NCBI RefSeq assembly: GCF_020054945.1
Contig: NZ_JAIHAU010000022.1
Span: 1-33,643, forward strand
Origin: Mahella sp.
GTDB taxonomy: Bacteria > Bacillota > Clostridia > Mahellales > Mahellaceae
DNA length: 33,643 bases
Direction of reading: 5' to 3'
The first letter of the stretch is position 1. Each line of letters starts with the position of its first letter. This document shows, one piece after another, positions 14,013-22,859 of this stretch. The position numbers and the translations under genes are program-made. The notes beneath the pieces are model-generated. The model was not told the DNA's origin, ran no database searches, and saw only the letters and a program-made list of their open reading frames with translations.

Positions 14013-16439
14013 TCATAGCTCCAGCATATCGGTTTCGGTTATTTTCTCATCGCTGTTTAACGGTATCTTATACGTTTTGATCTCGCATACTCCAAAGTGC
14101 GCTGCCCATTCCCTGTCAAATGCCGGCAGCTTTATCACAGCATCGGTTTCTTTGCCAGCCGTTTCGTAACATCGCACTATTATAGCGTCCCTGTCTTCAC
14201 TCAACTTCATCACCGTAGCCTCTACATTTTCAGCGTCTATGGAGATAAAGCCCTGCGCCCCGATCTGTGTGCCTTTATGCCATGTGTCAATCACCCATGG
14301 TATGGGAGCATTTAATTCATGGGCATATTTTACCGTTCGACTTTGCTGCCAATCGCCTCTATGCGGGTACAGCACATAGCGGAATTCATGGACGCCCTGA
14401 TCGGTGTATTCGTATTCTTCTTCAGGATTCGGTTTATGCGGGTCATGTTGAGCGTATACAGGGCTTCGGAGCACCGTTATCCTCATATCAGTGCCATCTA
14501 TATCATAGCTGTAGAGGCTGTCGGTCGCTATAGACAGCCCATAGTCTCCATTGCTGTCGGTTACATCTATCCATTGCTGACCAGGCTCTTCTTCGCCATC
14601 TGCGGGGCGTTGTATATAGCCGTAAGGTATCTCATACGCGGCCTGCGGTTCTTCAACATTAACCGGAAAGCTGATTTTAAGCATTTTGTATTTTTCATGC
14701 CAGTCCACCTTGACCCTGCATTCTATATAATCAAGGTCAGCGTACATTATGAAATCCTGCGTTAGCGTTGAACAGCCATATCGGTTTTTAACGCGTAATC
14801 TTGAGCAAACCGGCCCTTGCTCTATCACTTTTATCTCGGCATCGGCAAAGCGCCCTATCTCATCTTTGAATCTAAACACCCCATGCGACCATGTGTCGCT
14901 AGGATCGTATATCACCACCGGAAGAGCCGCAGGTCCGGCAAATACCTCTTTGCCATTTGTTTTATCGTACAGGCGTTTTATCCATCCCGTGCCAGCATCT
15001 ATTTCCATACGATAGTATCGGTTTTCAATGCTATCCTTGGTTATAGCCACCGGTTTCGGATTCTGCTCTTGTTTGCCTAAAAATACCCTGTAAAGTTTAT
15101 ATCCCATAGGAGGCAGCTTATCTGTAAAGGTTATACGCAATCTCCCGTTTCCTACGGTGGCAGATGTTTTAATAAATTGTGATGCTATTTCTCTGCCATC
15201 GGCATCGGTTATGACCGCTTTGGGTATGCCATCCTCAAATTTTGTCCCTTGCATCTCGAATTCTATAGGAGCTTGCCTTTCCCACGAAAGCGGATTAAAA
15301 GCTATGAGAGGTATGCCTTCTCCTTCGGTATTTATATGCCTTATAACGGCATTTACAGCATAATTCAGGCTTTCGTCGGCCAATTTGAGCGATTGTCCGA
15401 AGAAATCCCTCGCATCTTCGTAAGCTTCTTTTATAGATGATCCCGCCATAATATCGTGAAACTGATTGAATAGCACATTATGCCATGCTTCTGTTAATTC
15501 CCGCTGCGGATACGGCGCATTGAACATGGTATGGGCTATGAGGCTGAATTCCTCAGCAGTCGTCAATAGCTGCTCGCATCTTCTGTTCATTGCTTTAACC
15601 CATGCATTTACAGAATAGCAGCCGCTAGCATGATGCTGCAGGTCGTCGGTTACCGTCGGCAATGTCGGATGGTAAGCTCTGAGGGTTTCAAAGTATTGAT
15701 CGGGCGAGCTGAATGCAACACGAGGCATATTAGGATCGGCGGCCATCTGCTTTATCAAGGCTATATTCTCTTTTGTAGGCCCGCCCCCGTGATTACCTAC
15801 GCCGTAAAACTCCATCATATCATTTACGCCATCGGGAGCCATATCGGCTATCCGCTTGGCCATTTCCTCTATATGGGTACTGCCTACATTATAGGAAAAC
15901 GGTATACGATATGTAAGGACACAGCTTCCGTCGGCGCTCTGCCACCAAAATACATCGGGTAACCCGGGCTTTTCATTAGGACCCGGGCGCATAAAGACAT
16001 AGTTATCCATGCCGCTCTTCTTCAATATCTGCGGCAGCATAGCGTTATGACCGAATGAATCCACATTATAACCTGTCTTGGCCATAACACCCAGCTTTTC
16101 CCTGAAATACCGCTGGGCATAAAGCGCCTGGCGTACAAAGGATTCTCCTGAAGGTATATTGCAGTCGGGCTGCATCCACCATCCGCCCGCTACCTGCCAG
16201 CGACCATCCTTCACCCTCTGCTTTATTTCTTCAAACATATCGGGATCAGCCTGCTCTATCCATTTGTATACAGCCGCTTGTGCGCATGTGAATATAAAAT
16301 CCGGAGTCTCGTTCATGCGGTCCAAAGCGGAACGGAATGTCGACCATGCCGCTTGAAATCCTTCCTGCCACCGCCATAACCACACAGGATCTATATGGGC
16401 ATTGCCTATCATATGTATCGTTATAACTCTCTGTTCCAT
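14013..16439 (-). CDS. GH38 alpha-mannosidase
   Basis: A cytoplasmic, zinc-dependent, retaining alpha-mannosidase of 808 residues. NAHIDPVWLWRW supplies zinc ligands His15 and Asp17, and GYNVDSFGHN has the nucleophile Asp127, which also binds zinc. The C-terminal half is the usual beta-sandwich region. The ATG at 16439 is chosen because GGAGG lies eight bases before it; the open frame extends 10 codons further but overlaps the upstream stop. It sits between the GH2 beta-mannosidase (19-bp gap) and the ROK kinase. Bacterial GH38 enzymes commonly act on alpha-1,3 and alpha-1,6 linkages or 2-O-glyceryl mannosides; which applies here is open. Confidence 0.93.
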   Translation of the reverse strand: MEQRVITIHMIGNAHIDPVWLWRWQEGFQAAWSTFRSALDRMNETPDFIFTCAQAAVYKWIEQADPDMFEEIKQRVKDGRWQVAGGWWMQPDCNIPSGESFVRQALYAQRYFREKLGVMAKTGYNVDSFGHNAMLPQILKKSGMDNYVFMRPGPNEKPGLPDVFWWQSADGSCVLTYRIPFSYNVGSTHIEEMAKRIADMAPDGVNDMMEFYGVGNHGGGPTKENIALIKQMAADPNMPRVAFSSPDQYFETLRAYHPTLPTVTDDLQHHASGCYSVNAWVKAMNRRCEQLLTTAEEFSLIAHTMFNAPYPQRELTEAWHNVLFNQFHDIMAGSSIKEAYEDARDFFGQSLKLADESLNYAVNAVIRHINTEGEGIPLIAFNPLSWERQAPIEFEMQGTKFEDGIPKAVITDADGREIASQFIKTSATVGNGRLRITFTDKLPPMGYKLYRVFLGKQEQNPKPVAITKDSIENRYYRMEIDAGTGWIKRLYDKTNGKEVFAGPAALPVVIYDPSDTWSHGVFRFKDEIGRFADAEIKVIEQGPVCSRLRVKNRYGCSTLTQDFIMYADLDYIECRVKVDWHEKYKMLKISFPVNVEEPQAAYEIPYGYIQRPADGEEEPGQQWIDVTDSNGDYGLSIATDSLYSYDIDGTDMRITVLRSPVYAQHDPHKPNPEEEYEYTDQGVHEFRYVLYPHRGDWQQSRTVKYAHELNAPIPWVIDTWHKGTQIGAQGFISIDAENVEATVMKLSEDRDAIIVRCYETAGKETDAVIKLPAFDREWAAHFGVCEIKTYKIPLNSDEKITETDMLEL

Positions 16440-16458
16440 TAATTTACCTCCAAAACCT

Positions 16459-18999
16459 CTACTTCTCATTAATCCATCTTATTTTGAATTTAGGGTCATT
16501 TTGAGTACATCTATCGGTTGTAACCGTTATTTCCCGCTCTTCGTCGGGCATCAATACAAAGTAATTTGATGAAAACCGCACGAAATCCGATGGATTTTCT
16601 CCATACAAAAACACTCCCATCGCGGTTACCGGCGAGTCATTCCTTAAAACCCACACATTTCGGTCAATATCCGCCTTAACCGCTGTAATATTCGCCGGCG
16701 GCATATCCTTTATTGCTTTAAATGGATGTTCGCTATCGACGGTGAAAATATATGTGTTCTCGCCCATTATACCATATTTATTATCCGATAATTTCGCTTT
16801 TACAAAGAATATATTGCCTTCACAACCTTGTATCTTCCAGCTAATCTCATCTATAGGTATAACCGGCCCGTCCCCTCTTTTATCCCAATCCGCCGCGAAG
16901 AGCAGATTGCCATGCATGTCGGTTATCTGCGCGCTTACTTTGAGATCTTTGGCTTCATCGCCGTCACATGTCACATAAATATACCCATTGAATACCTCGC
17001 CGGACGCATAACAGATTCTATCATATTTTAACGACACATGGAATCCCGAGTAGGCATTTTTTATCCAATAGTATGCCGGTTTCGGCGTGCCATCATATTC
17101 TATTATCGACGTATTGGCATTGTTCGGATAGGGTTCATTGCCCATCCAGATGATGAAACCGGAGGAAAAAGGCTCCCTTCTCCTGGTGGCTTCAACCGCA
17201 TACCTCAATGCCTCGGCTTGTATATAGCGGCTGGCCTCTATGTATCTTGGGAGTTCTTCCTTGGTCCATTCTCCGAAAAGCTCGGTTAACTGTTTTATTT
17301 GTATCCACCATGCACCGCGATGCATCCATAATATATTGGTTTCATCGGGCGGCCACAATTCGTATCCACCCTTGTACTTTTCCAATGTCTCCAACCTTGA
17401 AACAGCAGGACAGCCGGTTTCCGAACGGAAGAGCGAATCATCCCCGTTAAAGAAACGATAATGAGCCGGTTCACCCATGTATTCCCATGGACCATGTATA
17501 TCATGATGCACATTCTTGCCGAAATTTTCCTCGCTGGCTGCAAAAGTAGGCCCCGATGGGCTGGTGGGCAAAAAGTATTTGCCCGGATCCATCTTGTTTA
17601 CCAATTCTTTAAGCATCTTTATGTTTATGTGATTTTCATTTACAGGTACATTGTTCTCCCACGTGAGCTCGTTGCCGCCGCACCATATTATATGGCTGGC
17701 ATGATGCCTTCTGCGTCTTATAAAAGTAGCGGCTGCCTCTTTTAATTTCTCCAGAAAATCCGGATCATCCGGAGGCGTATTATTGAGCCCGCTGGACGAT
17801 TGCGGGAACTCCTGCCATACCATTATGCCCATTTCGTCGCAAATATTATAAAATGCCTCTTTCTCGAGGACAGCTCCACCCCATACTCTCAGTATATTGC
17901 AGTTCATGTCCTTAAAACGCCGCAAATAATTTTTATAATCTTCCTCGCTTACCGCTCCATAAAATGGCGATATAGGCACCCAGTCCACACCTCGCAAAAA
18001 TATGCGTTTCCCGTTGAGCAAAAGTGTGTATGGCAGAGCGCTTTCCGGCGAACCTGGATTGTGCACGAACTCTACGCGCCTAAAACCCACCCTTTTTAAA
18101 GCATCGTCACATATGACGCCTCTTTCATTGCGGACAATGAGCTCGATATCGTAAAGCTGCTGCTGTCCGAAGTTATTAGGCCACCATAATTTTATATCAT
18201 CCAGCTCTATTCGATGCTCCACTCTTTGTCCTTTTGCCGCTAATAAACTATTATGAAATTCTTTTTCGCATATCAATTCCCCGTCAAATAAGACTTTATA
18301 GGTGAACGCATATACCCCCGAAACATCTGCATCCACCTCCACGTGCGCATTTACCACGCCTTTTTTTAAATCATCGTCTACCGATGTTTCAGGGAAAAAA
18401 TCCGTTATACGGGCATAATCATATACCTTTATGTAAACATCCTCCCATATGCCTACGGGAACTATACGAGGACACCAGTCCCACTGGTAGTTAAAGCGCG
18501 ATTTCAATATTTTTATCCTGTCAGAATATCCTATCTGGCCATCCACTTCAGGAGTGATATAAAATACAACCCTCAAAAAGTTGATTTCATCTTTTTTCAC
18601 GATAGCCGTTATATCAAATTCATGTGGGATGAACATGCCGGAAAACTTCCCGAGCGGGATGCCGTTCAGATATACCTCACCATGATAATCCAATCCATCA
18701 AAGCACAAAACATACCTTTCCCCCTGCTTATCCGGCGGAATGACGAATTCTCTGTCAATAAACCATTCTCTATTGTTGACCCATTCATCGAGGTCGCTAT
18801 CCAAACCATAATTGGGGTCCTTCAGTAATCCGGCTTTTATAAGATCGAGTTGGACGGCTCCCGGTACGCTGGCTTCTACCGTAGGTACACAACCTTTTAT
18901 CTTGACGCCGGTCTCCATAGATCTTATCTGTCGCCACTGATTCTTCCAAAATCCCGTAACTCGCCATTTATCACCGTTTAGTAAGATGTTTTTGCTCAT
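16459..18999 (-). CDS. GH2 beta-mannosidase
   Basis: An 846-residue GH2 enzyme that would remove beta-linked mannose, for example from the core Man-beta-1,4-GlcNAc of N-glycans or from beta-mannan oligosaccharides. The N-terminal jelly roll has GLDYHGEVYLNG, the catalytic barrel starts near LRGVDWVPISPF (335-346), the acid/base is Glu444 (IIWCGGNE) and the nucleophile Glu527 (FRSETGCPA). No signal peptide is seen. The ATG at 18999 lies 12 bases after AGGAGG; an in-frame TTG four codons upstream touches that site. A weak ATGGCA / TACAAT promoter lies in the 114-bp gap from the amidohydrolase gene, so it may have its own start of transcription. Confidence 0.92.
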   Translation of the reverse strand: MSKNILLNGDKWRVTGFWKNQWRQIRSMETGVKIKGCVPTVEASVPGAVQLDLIKAGLLKDPNYGLDSDLDEWVNNREWFIDREFVIPPDKQGERYVLCFDGLDYHGEVYLNGIPLGKFSGMFIPHEFDITAIVKKDEINFLRVVFYITPEVDGQIGYSDRIKILKSRFNYQWDWCPRIVPVGIWEDVYIKVYDYARITDFFPETSVDDDLKKGVVNAHVEVDADVSGVYAFTYKVLFDGELICEKEFHNSLLAAKGQRVEHRIELDDIKLWWPNNFGQQQLYDIELIVRNERGVICDDALKRVGFRRVEFVHNPGSPESALPYTLLLNGKRIFLRGVDWVPISPFYGAVSEEDYKNYLRRFKDMNCNILRVWGGAVLEKEAFYNICDEMGIMVWQEFPQSSSGLNNTPPDDPDFLEKLKEAAATFIRRRRHHASHIIWCGGNELTWENNVPVNENHINIKMLKELVNKMDPGKYFLPTSPSGPTFAASEENFGKNVHHDIHGPWEYMGEPAHYRFFNGDDSLFRSETGCPAVSRLETLEKYKGGYELWPPDETNILWMHRGAWWIQIKQLTELFGEWTKEELPRYIEASRYIQAEALRYAVEATRRREPFSSGFIIWMGNEPYPNNANTSIIEYDGTPKPAYYWIKNAYSGFHVSLKYDRICYASGEVFNGYIYVTCDGDEAKDLKVSAQITDMHGNLLFAADWDKRGDGPVIPIDEISWKIQGCEGNIFFVKAKLSDNKYGIMGENTYIFTVDSEHPFKAIKDMPPANITAVKADIDRNVWVLRNDSPVTAMGVFLYGENPSDFVRFSSNYFVLMPDEEREITVTTDRCTQNDPKFKIRWINEK

Positions 19000-19113
19000 G
19001 TCAACTAACAACCTCCTATTATCGTATTTGAAAACATTGACCTATTGTATCCATTGAAACTTGCGAGTGCCATCTTTGCATAATGTATCCAGTTTAAGCA
19101 ACCGCTTTCTATA

Positions 19114-20328
19114 TCATATATTATATATCCGTTTAGGATTTTCTTTGAATATCATATCTGCGAACCTCTTCGCTTCATCTATATCGAAATAACCGTCTTT
19201 AATTTTTTCTGCCAGCACATGCGACACAGTCTCTCTTGCCACAATAACATGAGCAAATGTATTTTCCACATGCATAAAATCCCCGCCGAAACCTATTATT
19301 TTATTTCTAGGTATCATCTCTATTGCATCCGATAGCATTCTAGCGGCTTTTGACGGGCTTATTATATAAATCCATGAAAAATCCGCTATCGCATTCGGTA
19401 TATTTTTGACTATAGAGAAATACTCCTCCTGATAAGGAAATCCGCCGTGCAGAAGCACAAAGGTAGCATCCTTATGTGCAGAAAGCACAGGGATAATGTC
19501 AGAAACCCTGCCGTCCGCAACGCTGTAAGGCCCCGCGCAAGCAGAAGGCTCCACATGGCCGGTATGAATTTGTATAGGAATGTCGTGTCGTTCCATTATA
19601 TTTATTATATGATTAAATATATAATTCTCAAAATTAAACATGCGGCCGGAGCAAGTATCAAACTCCCTTTTAGCTTCCTCAAAAATATAATCGTGCAAAT
19701 TTAGATCACGCCAGTACGGTATGCCGAATTTTGCCGCCACAATCCCATGATCTATGCATTTCTGGCAATAATCATCCACATACTCGACATAATCGGAAAA
19801 TCCGTATTCTTTCTTGCCATGTTCAGCACGCCTCCGATTAACCAGTTTTATATGATCAGCCCTCATTAAAAAGTCTAAATACACCATCGGTTTAAGAAAA
19901 TCGGGGTAATCAAAGCTTCCGTCATCTACAACAATAGCCTTTTCGATGTTGGCCCTTTCCACAAGCACTTCTTTATACCAGCCGTCATGCTGTGAACGTT
20001 CTTCAACCATTCTATCCAATTCGGGGAGGGTATTTCTATCTATTTTATCTATGCCGTATAGTTCTTTTGCAAATAATGGTATCAGTTTGGCATAGGTTGT
20101 ATTCGACGTATTCTCAAAGTATCGCAGGAAAATATCATATTTTTCGCTTTTAGGCACTGTATTATCGCTAATCAATACATCTAAACCGGATGACACCATA
20201 TCGGACTCGAAATAATGCAATAAACCGAAAAAGTCGGTCTTTTCCCGTTTTCTTCTATCGGGATACACCAGATGCTCATGGGCGTCTATTATACTTAAAT
20301 TTTTTATATAATCACGAATTTCCTCCAT
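19114..20328 (-). CDS. Metal-dependent amidohydrolase family protein (Amidohydro_2 type)
   Basis: A 404-residue TIM-barrel hydrolase-like protein. IIDAHEHL near the N-terminus is the HxH metal pair, IQIHTGHVE a further metal His on a later strand, VLLHGGFPY another His, and GFGGDF holds the Asp at the end of the barrel. Related proteins include uronate isomerase-like and decarboxylase-like members, so the reaction cannot be predicted. The ATG at 20328 has GGGAG five bases before it; the TTG four codons upstream is less likely. It lies between GH92 and GH2 mannosidases, which suggests a role on a mannoside or an N-acyl sugar derivative; this is inference. Confidence 0.8.
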   Translation of the reverse strand: MEEIRDYIKNLSIIDAHEHLVYPDRRKREKTDFFGLLHYFESDMVSSGLDVLISDNTVPKSEKYDIFLRYFENTSNTTYAKLIPLFAKELYGIDKIDRNTLPELDRMVEERSQHDGWYKEVLVERANIEKAIVVDDGSFDYPDFLKPMVYLDFLMRADHIKLVNRRRAEHGKKEYGFSDYVEYVDDYCQKCIDHGIVAAKFGIPYWRDLNLHDYIFEEAKREFDTCSGRMFNFENYIFNHIINIMERHDIPIQIHTGHVEPSACAGPYSVADGRVSDIIPVLSAHKDATFVLLHGGFPYQEEYFSIVKNIPNAIADFSWIYIISPSKAARMLSDAIEMIPRNKIIGFGGDFMHVENTFAHVIVARETVSHVLAEKIKDGYFDIDEAKRFADMIFKENPKRIYNI

Positions 20329-20412
20329 AATAACTCCCAAAATGCTCTAATTTATTGAAAATATTCAATCTATCTCCCATTTCCTCTTTCACAGAAAGTA
20401 CTTGGAAGAATC

Positions 20413-20440
20413 CACGGGGCAGAAAATCATCTGCCCCATG
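20413..20440 (-). repeat. Stable hairpin spanning the GH92 stop codon
   Basis: GGGGCAGA and TCTGCCCC (20416-20423 and 20430-20437) form a perfect 8-bp stem, extended by three weaker pairs, with the TGA stop of the GH92 gene in the loop. No T-run follows on the minus strand, so it looks more like an RNA-stability or processing element between GH92 and the amidohydrolase gene than a terminator. Confidence 0.6.
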
Positions 20441-22598
20441 ATTTGTTAGGCCTATCCCCCATATTTAGTACCAATGTACCGCCATCAACAATGTCTTCAT
20501 GAGTAAACCATGGCTTATTCAATGGCTTGTTGTTTAACTCGGCAGACTGGATATATTTGTTTTTATTGGAAACATTAATAGCCTTTATTGTAAAGACTTT
20601 ACCATCATCCATGTGAATTTTTATTTCTTCGAATATCGGACTTCCGATATCGTAAACAGGCTTGCCAGGACACACCGGATAAAAACCCATTGCAGAAAAT
20701 ACAAACCATGACGACATAGCACCGCCATCTTCATCACCGCATATACCCAGTGGGCCATCACCATACCATATATCCATTATCTCCCTTGCAAGACGCTGTG
20801 TTTTCCATGGCTGCCCCGCATAATTGTACAGATAAGGGATGTGAAAACTCGGCTCATTCCCCTGGGCATATTGGCCAATCAAACCTGTAGAGTCCGGAAA
20901 TTGCCCAAGAAACCTATATTTAGGTTTACCATATTGTTCTGTAAATAAAGCATCCAATCGCTCGGCAAATTTTTCTTTACCGCCCATGAGGTCAATGAGG
21001 CCATCGATATCGTGTTGTACGTGAAATGTATATATCCACGAATTACATTCTGTAGTATAATCCCTTCCTCCTAAACCTCCACCTAATTTAGGATCAAAAT
21101 CCTCGACCCACTGACCATCGGCATCCTTTGGAGCCATAAATCCTATCCGTTCATCATACAAGTTTTTGTAATTTTGCCCACGTTTTGTAAAATACTTATA
21201 ATCTTCTTCTTTATTCAATACCTTTGCCATTTGAGCGACGCACCAATCGTCATAAGACCACTCCAGTGTGACAGACACAGCCTGACGTCTCTCAAAAGGA
21301 TGGACATCTTCTACTGTCTCTTTTTCTCCTTTGGCCAACGACGGGAAAAAGCCTTTTTCAAGGTATACCTCATCGAGTTTTGTAAGCGGGCCCTTTCTCC
21401 ATGGTAATTTTGTGCATTCCATAGCATTCTTTTTCATGGCTTCATAAGCTTTTTCTGCATCAAAATTTCTATAGCCCTTCATATATGTATCTGCTATAAA
21501 AGCCGCTCCGTGATTGCCGACCATTGCATTAGAATCTCCTTCCAGCTGCGGAAACGTCGGCAACCATCCTGTGCTTTCGTATATACGAAGGTATGATTGT
21601 ATCATATCTATCTGTCTTTTGGGATCAATAAGCAACTGCAAAGGATGCATGCAGCGATAGGTATCCCATATGCCATCATTCACGTAAAAATCGTAACCTT
21701 CACTGTTATGAATTTTTTTATCGTAATTGCTGTAATATCTGCCGTATTCGGTCACATTCACCATACGAGTCATAGCCCTGTAAAGCGCGGTATAAAATAT
21801 AGTACGCTGTTTTTCGTTTCCACCCTTAACTTCTATGGCGTTTAATGCTTTATTCCATATCTCTCTGGCTTGACTTTTAATGCTCTCAAAATCCCAATCG
21901 GGTATCTCAGCTTTAAGATTTTGACATGCTTGCTGCACATCTATATAGGACAAACCTATTTTTACTTCGATGCATTCTCTATCCGATATTTGATAATTCG
22001 CAGCAAATCCTGCTTTTTCTGCTTCTAACTTAAAGGTTTTTTGCTCAACAATTTCTTCTCTTTCTTCTTTACGGATGCTATATTTTTCAAATGGCCTGGA
22101 AAACTCCATATAAATATAGCGCTTCATACCGTTTAATATCCCATATCCTTTTACTATTCTAGAATCTATTACCTCAATTTCTCCCATGTCCAATGCATTG
22201 ATAAGTATGTTAGAATTTATTGAGGTGGGAAAAGTAAAACGATAATATATAGCATGATGTGTAACAGTGTACTCGACAACGACATCATAATCTTCCAGCA
22301 AAACAGTATAATAATAGGGAGTCCCTGTTTCAAAGTCGTGATCAAATGACGATGCGCATTTGGAAGGTTTGATATCTTGGCAATTTACTGTAGGCATAAT
22401 TGTACATGCGCCCACAGGAAATCCGTATATTTTATCAGCCAAGTATACATCCGCTACCCCCGGTGTAAAGACAGGGGAGGCTTGAACCATGCCATGCGGA
22501 AGCATTACGGTGGGAGATGTAGCAGTAAGTAAATGGCCTATAGATCCGATATACGGATTAACGTAATCAATAGGATCCTTATTGATCCCGATTCCCAT
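20427..22598 (-). CDS. GH92 alpha-mannosidase
   Basis: A calcium-dependent, inverting exo-alpha-mannosidase, 723 residues, with no signal peptide. The N-terminal YVNPYIGSIGHLLTA, FVNDGIWDTYRCMHPL-like segment, the GNEPSFHIPYLYNYAG block and GDEDGGAMSSWFVFSAMGFY are the family signature; the last holds the Asp pair proposed as base. Most relatives have GNEPSHH where this one has GNEPSFH, which may alter substrate binding. Typical activity is alpha-1,2, alpha-1,3 or alpha-1,4 mannoside cleavage. The ATG at 22598 has AAAGGAG eight bases upstream; earlier in-frame starts lack a site. First gene of the mannosidase run, divergent from GH3. Confidence 0.92.
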   Translation of the reverse strand: MGIGINKDPIDYVNPYIGSIGHLLTATSPTVMLPHGMVQASPVFTPGVADVYLADKIYGFPVGACTIMPTVNCQDIKPSKCASSFDHDFETGTPYYYTVLLEDYDVVVEYTVTHHAIYYRFTFPTSINSNILINALDMGEIEVIDSRIVKGYGILNGMKRYIYMEFSRPFEKYSIRKEEREEIVEQKTFKLEAEKAGFAANYQISDRECIEVKIGLSYIDVQQACQNLKAEIPDWDFESIKSQAREIWNKALNAIEVKGGNEKQRTIFYTALYRAMTRMVNVTEYGRYYSNYDKKIHNSEGYDFYVNDGIWDTYRCMHPLQLLIDPKRQIDMIQSYLRIYESTGWLPTFPQLEGDSNAMVGNHGAAFIADTYMKGYRNFDAEKAYEAMKKNAMECTKLPWRKGPLTKLDEVYLEKGFFPSLAKGEKETVEDVHPFERRQAVSVTLEWSYDDWCVAQMAKVLNKEEDYKYFTKRGQNYKNLYDERIGFMAPKDADGQWVEDFDPKLGGGLGGRDYTTECNSWIYTFHVQHDIDGLIDLMGGKEKFAERLDALFTEQYGKPKYRFLGQFPDSTGLIGQYAQGNEPSFHIPYLYNYAGQPWKTQRLAREIMDIWYGDGPLGICGDEDGGAMSSWFVFSAMGFYPVCPGKPVYDIGSPIFEEIKIHMDDGKVFTIKAINVSNKNKYIQSAELNNKPLNKPWFTHEDIVDGGTLVLNMGDRPNKSWGR

Positions 22599-22749
22599 TA
22601 TATACACTCCTTTACTCATTTTATTAAGATGTAAGAATTTTTTCACAAAGATATCCAAATTGCGTGAAATCCGGAGTAGTGGTTCCTGCCTCTGCAACTA
22701 TATAAATATACCTATGATAAAACAGAATGAGGATGAACCGCTCAACGAG

Positions 22750-22779
22750 AGTATATCACAATGCCACGGCCGTTGACAA
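22750..22779 (-). promoter_or_regulatory. Promoter of the GH92 mannosidase run
   Basis: On the minus strand: TTGTCA (22779-22774), 18-bp spacer, TATACT (22755-22750), with TGA before it (extended -10). The leader to the ATG at 22598 is about 145 nt. The spacer contains the palindrome ACGGCCGT, a possible operator. Confidence 0.65.
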
Positions 22780-22816
22780 GAATATTTTGCCCCAACTATG
22801 CCTTCCCACCCAGTGA

Positions 22817-22825
22817 TGATATAAT
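22817..22825 (+). promoter_or_regulatory. Extended -10 promoter of the GH3 gene
   Basis: TGATATAAT is a perfect TGnTATAAT box about 35 bp before the GH3 ATG. No good -35 lies at the right distance; a TTGACA at 22773-22778 is too far away and overlaps the opposite promoter's -35. Confidence 0.6.
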
Positions 22826-22859
22826 AGGTATAAACAATATTATCAGGAGGAACATCATT

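Noticed and set aside
22773-22825. TTGACA (22773) as -35 partner of the TATAAT at 22820 for the GH3 gene
   Set aside because: The spacing is 41 bp, far too long. The GH3 promoter is better read as an extended -10 box alone.
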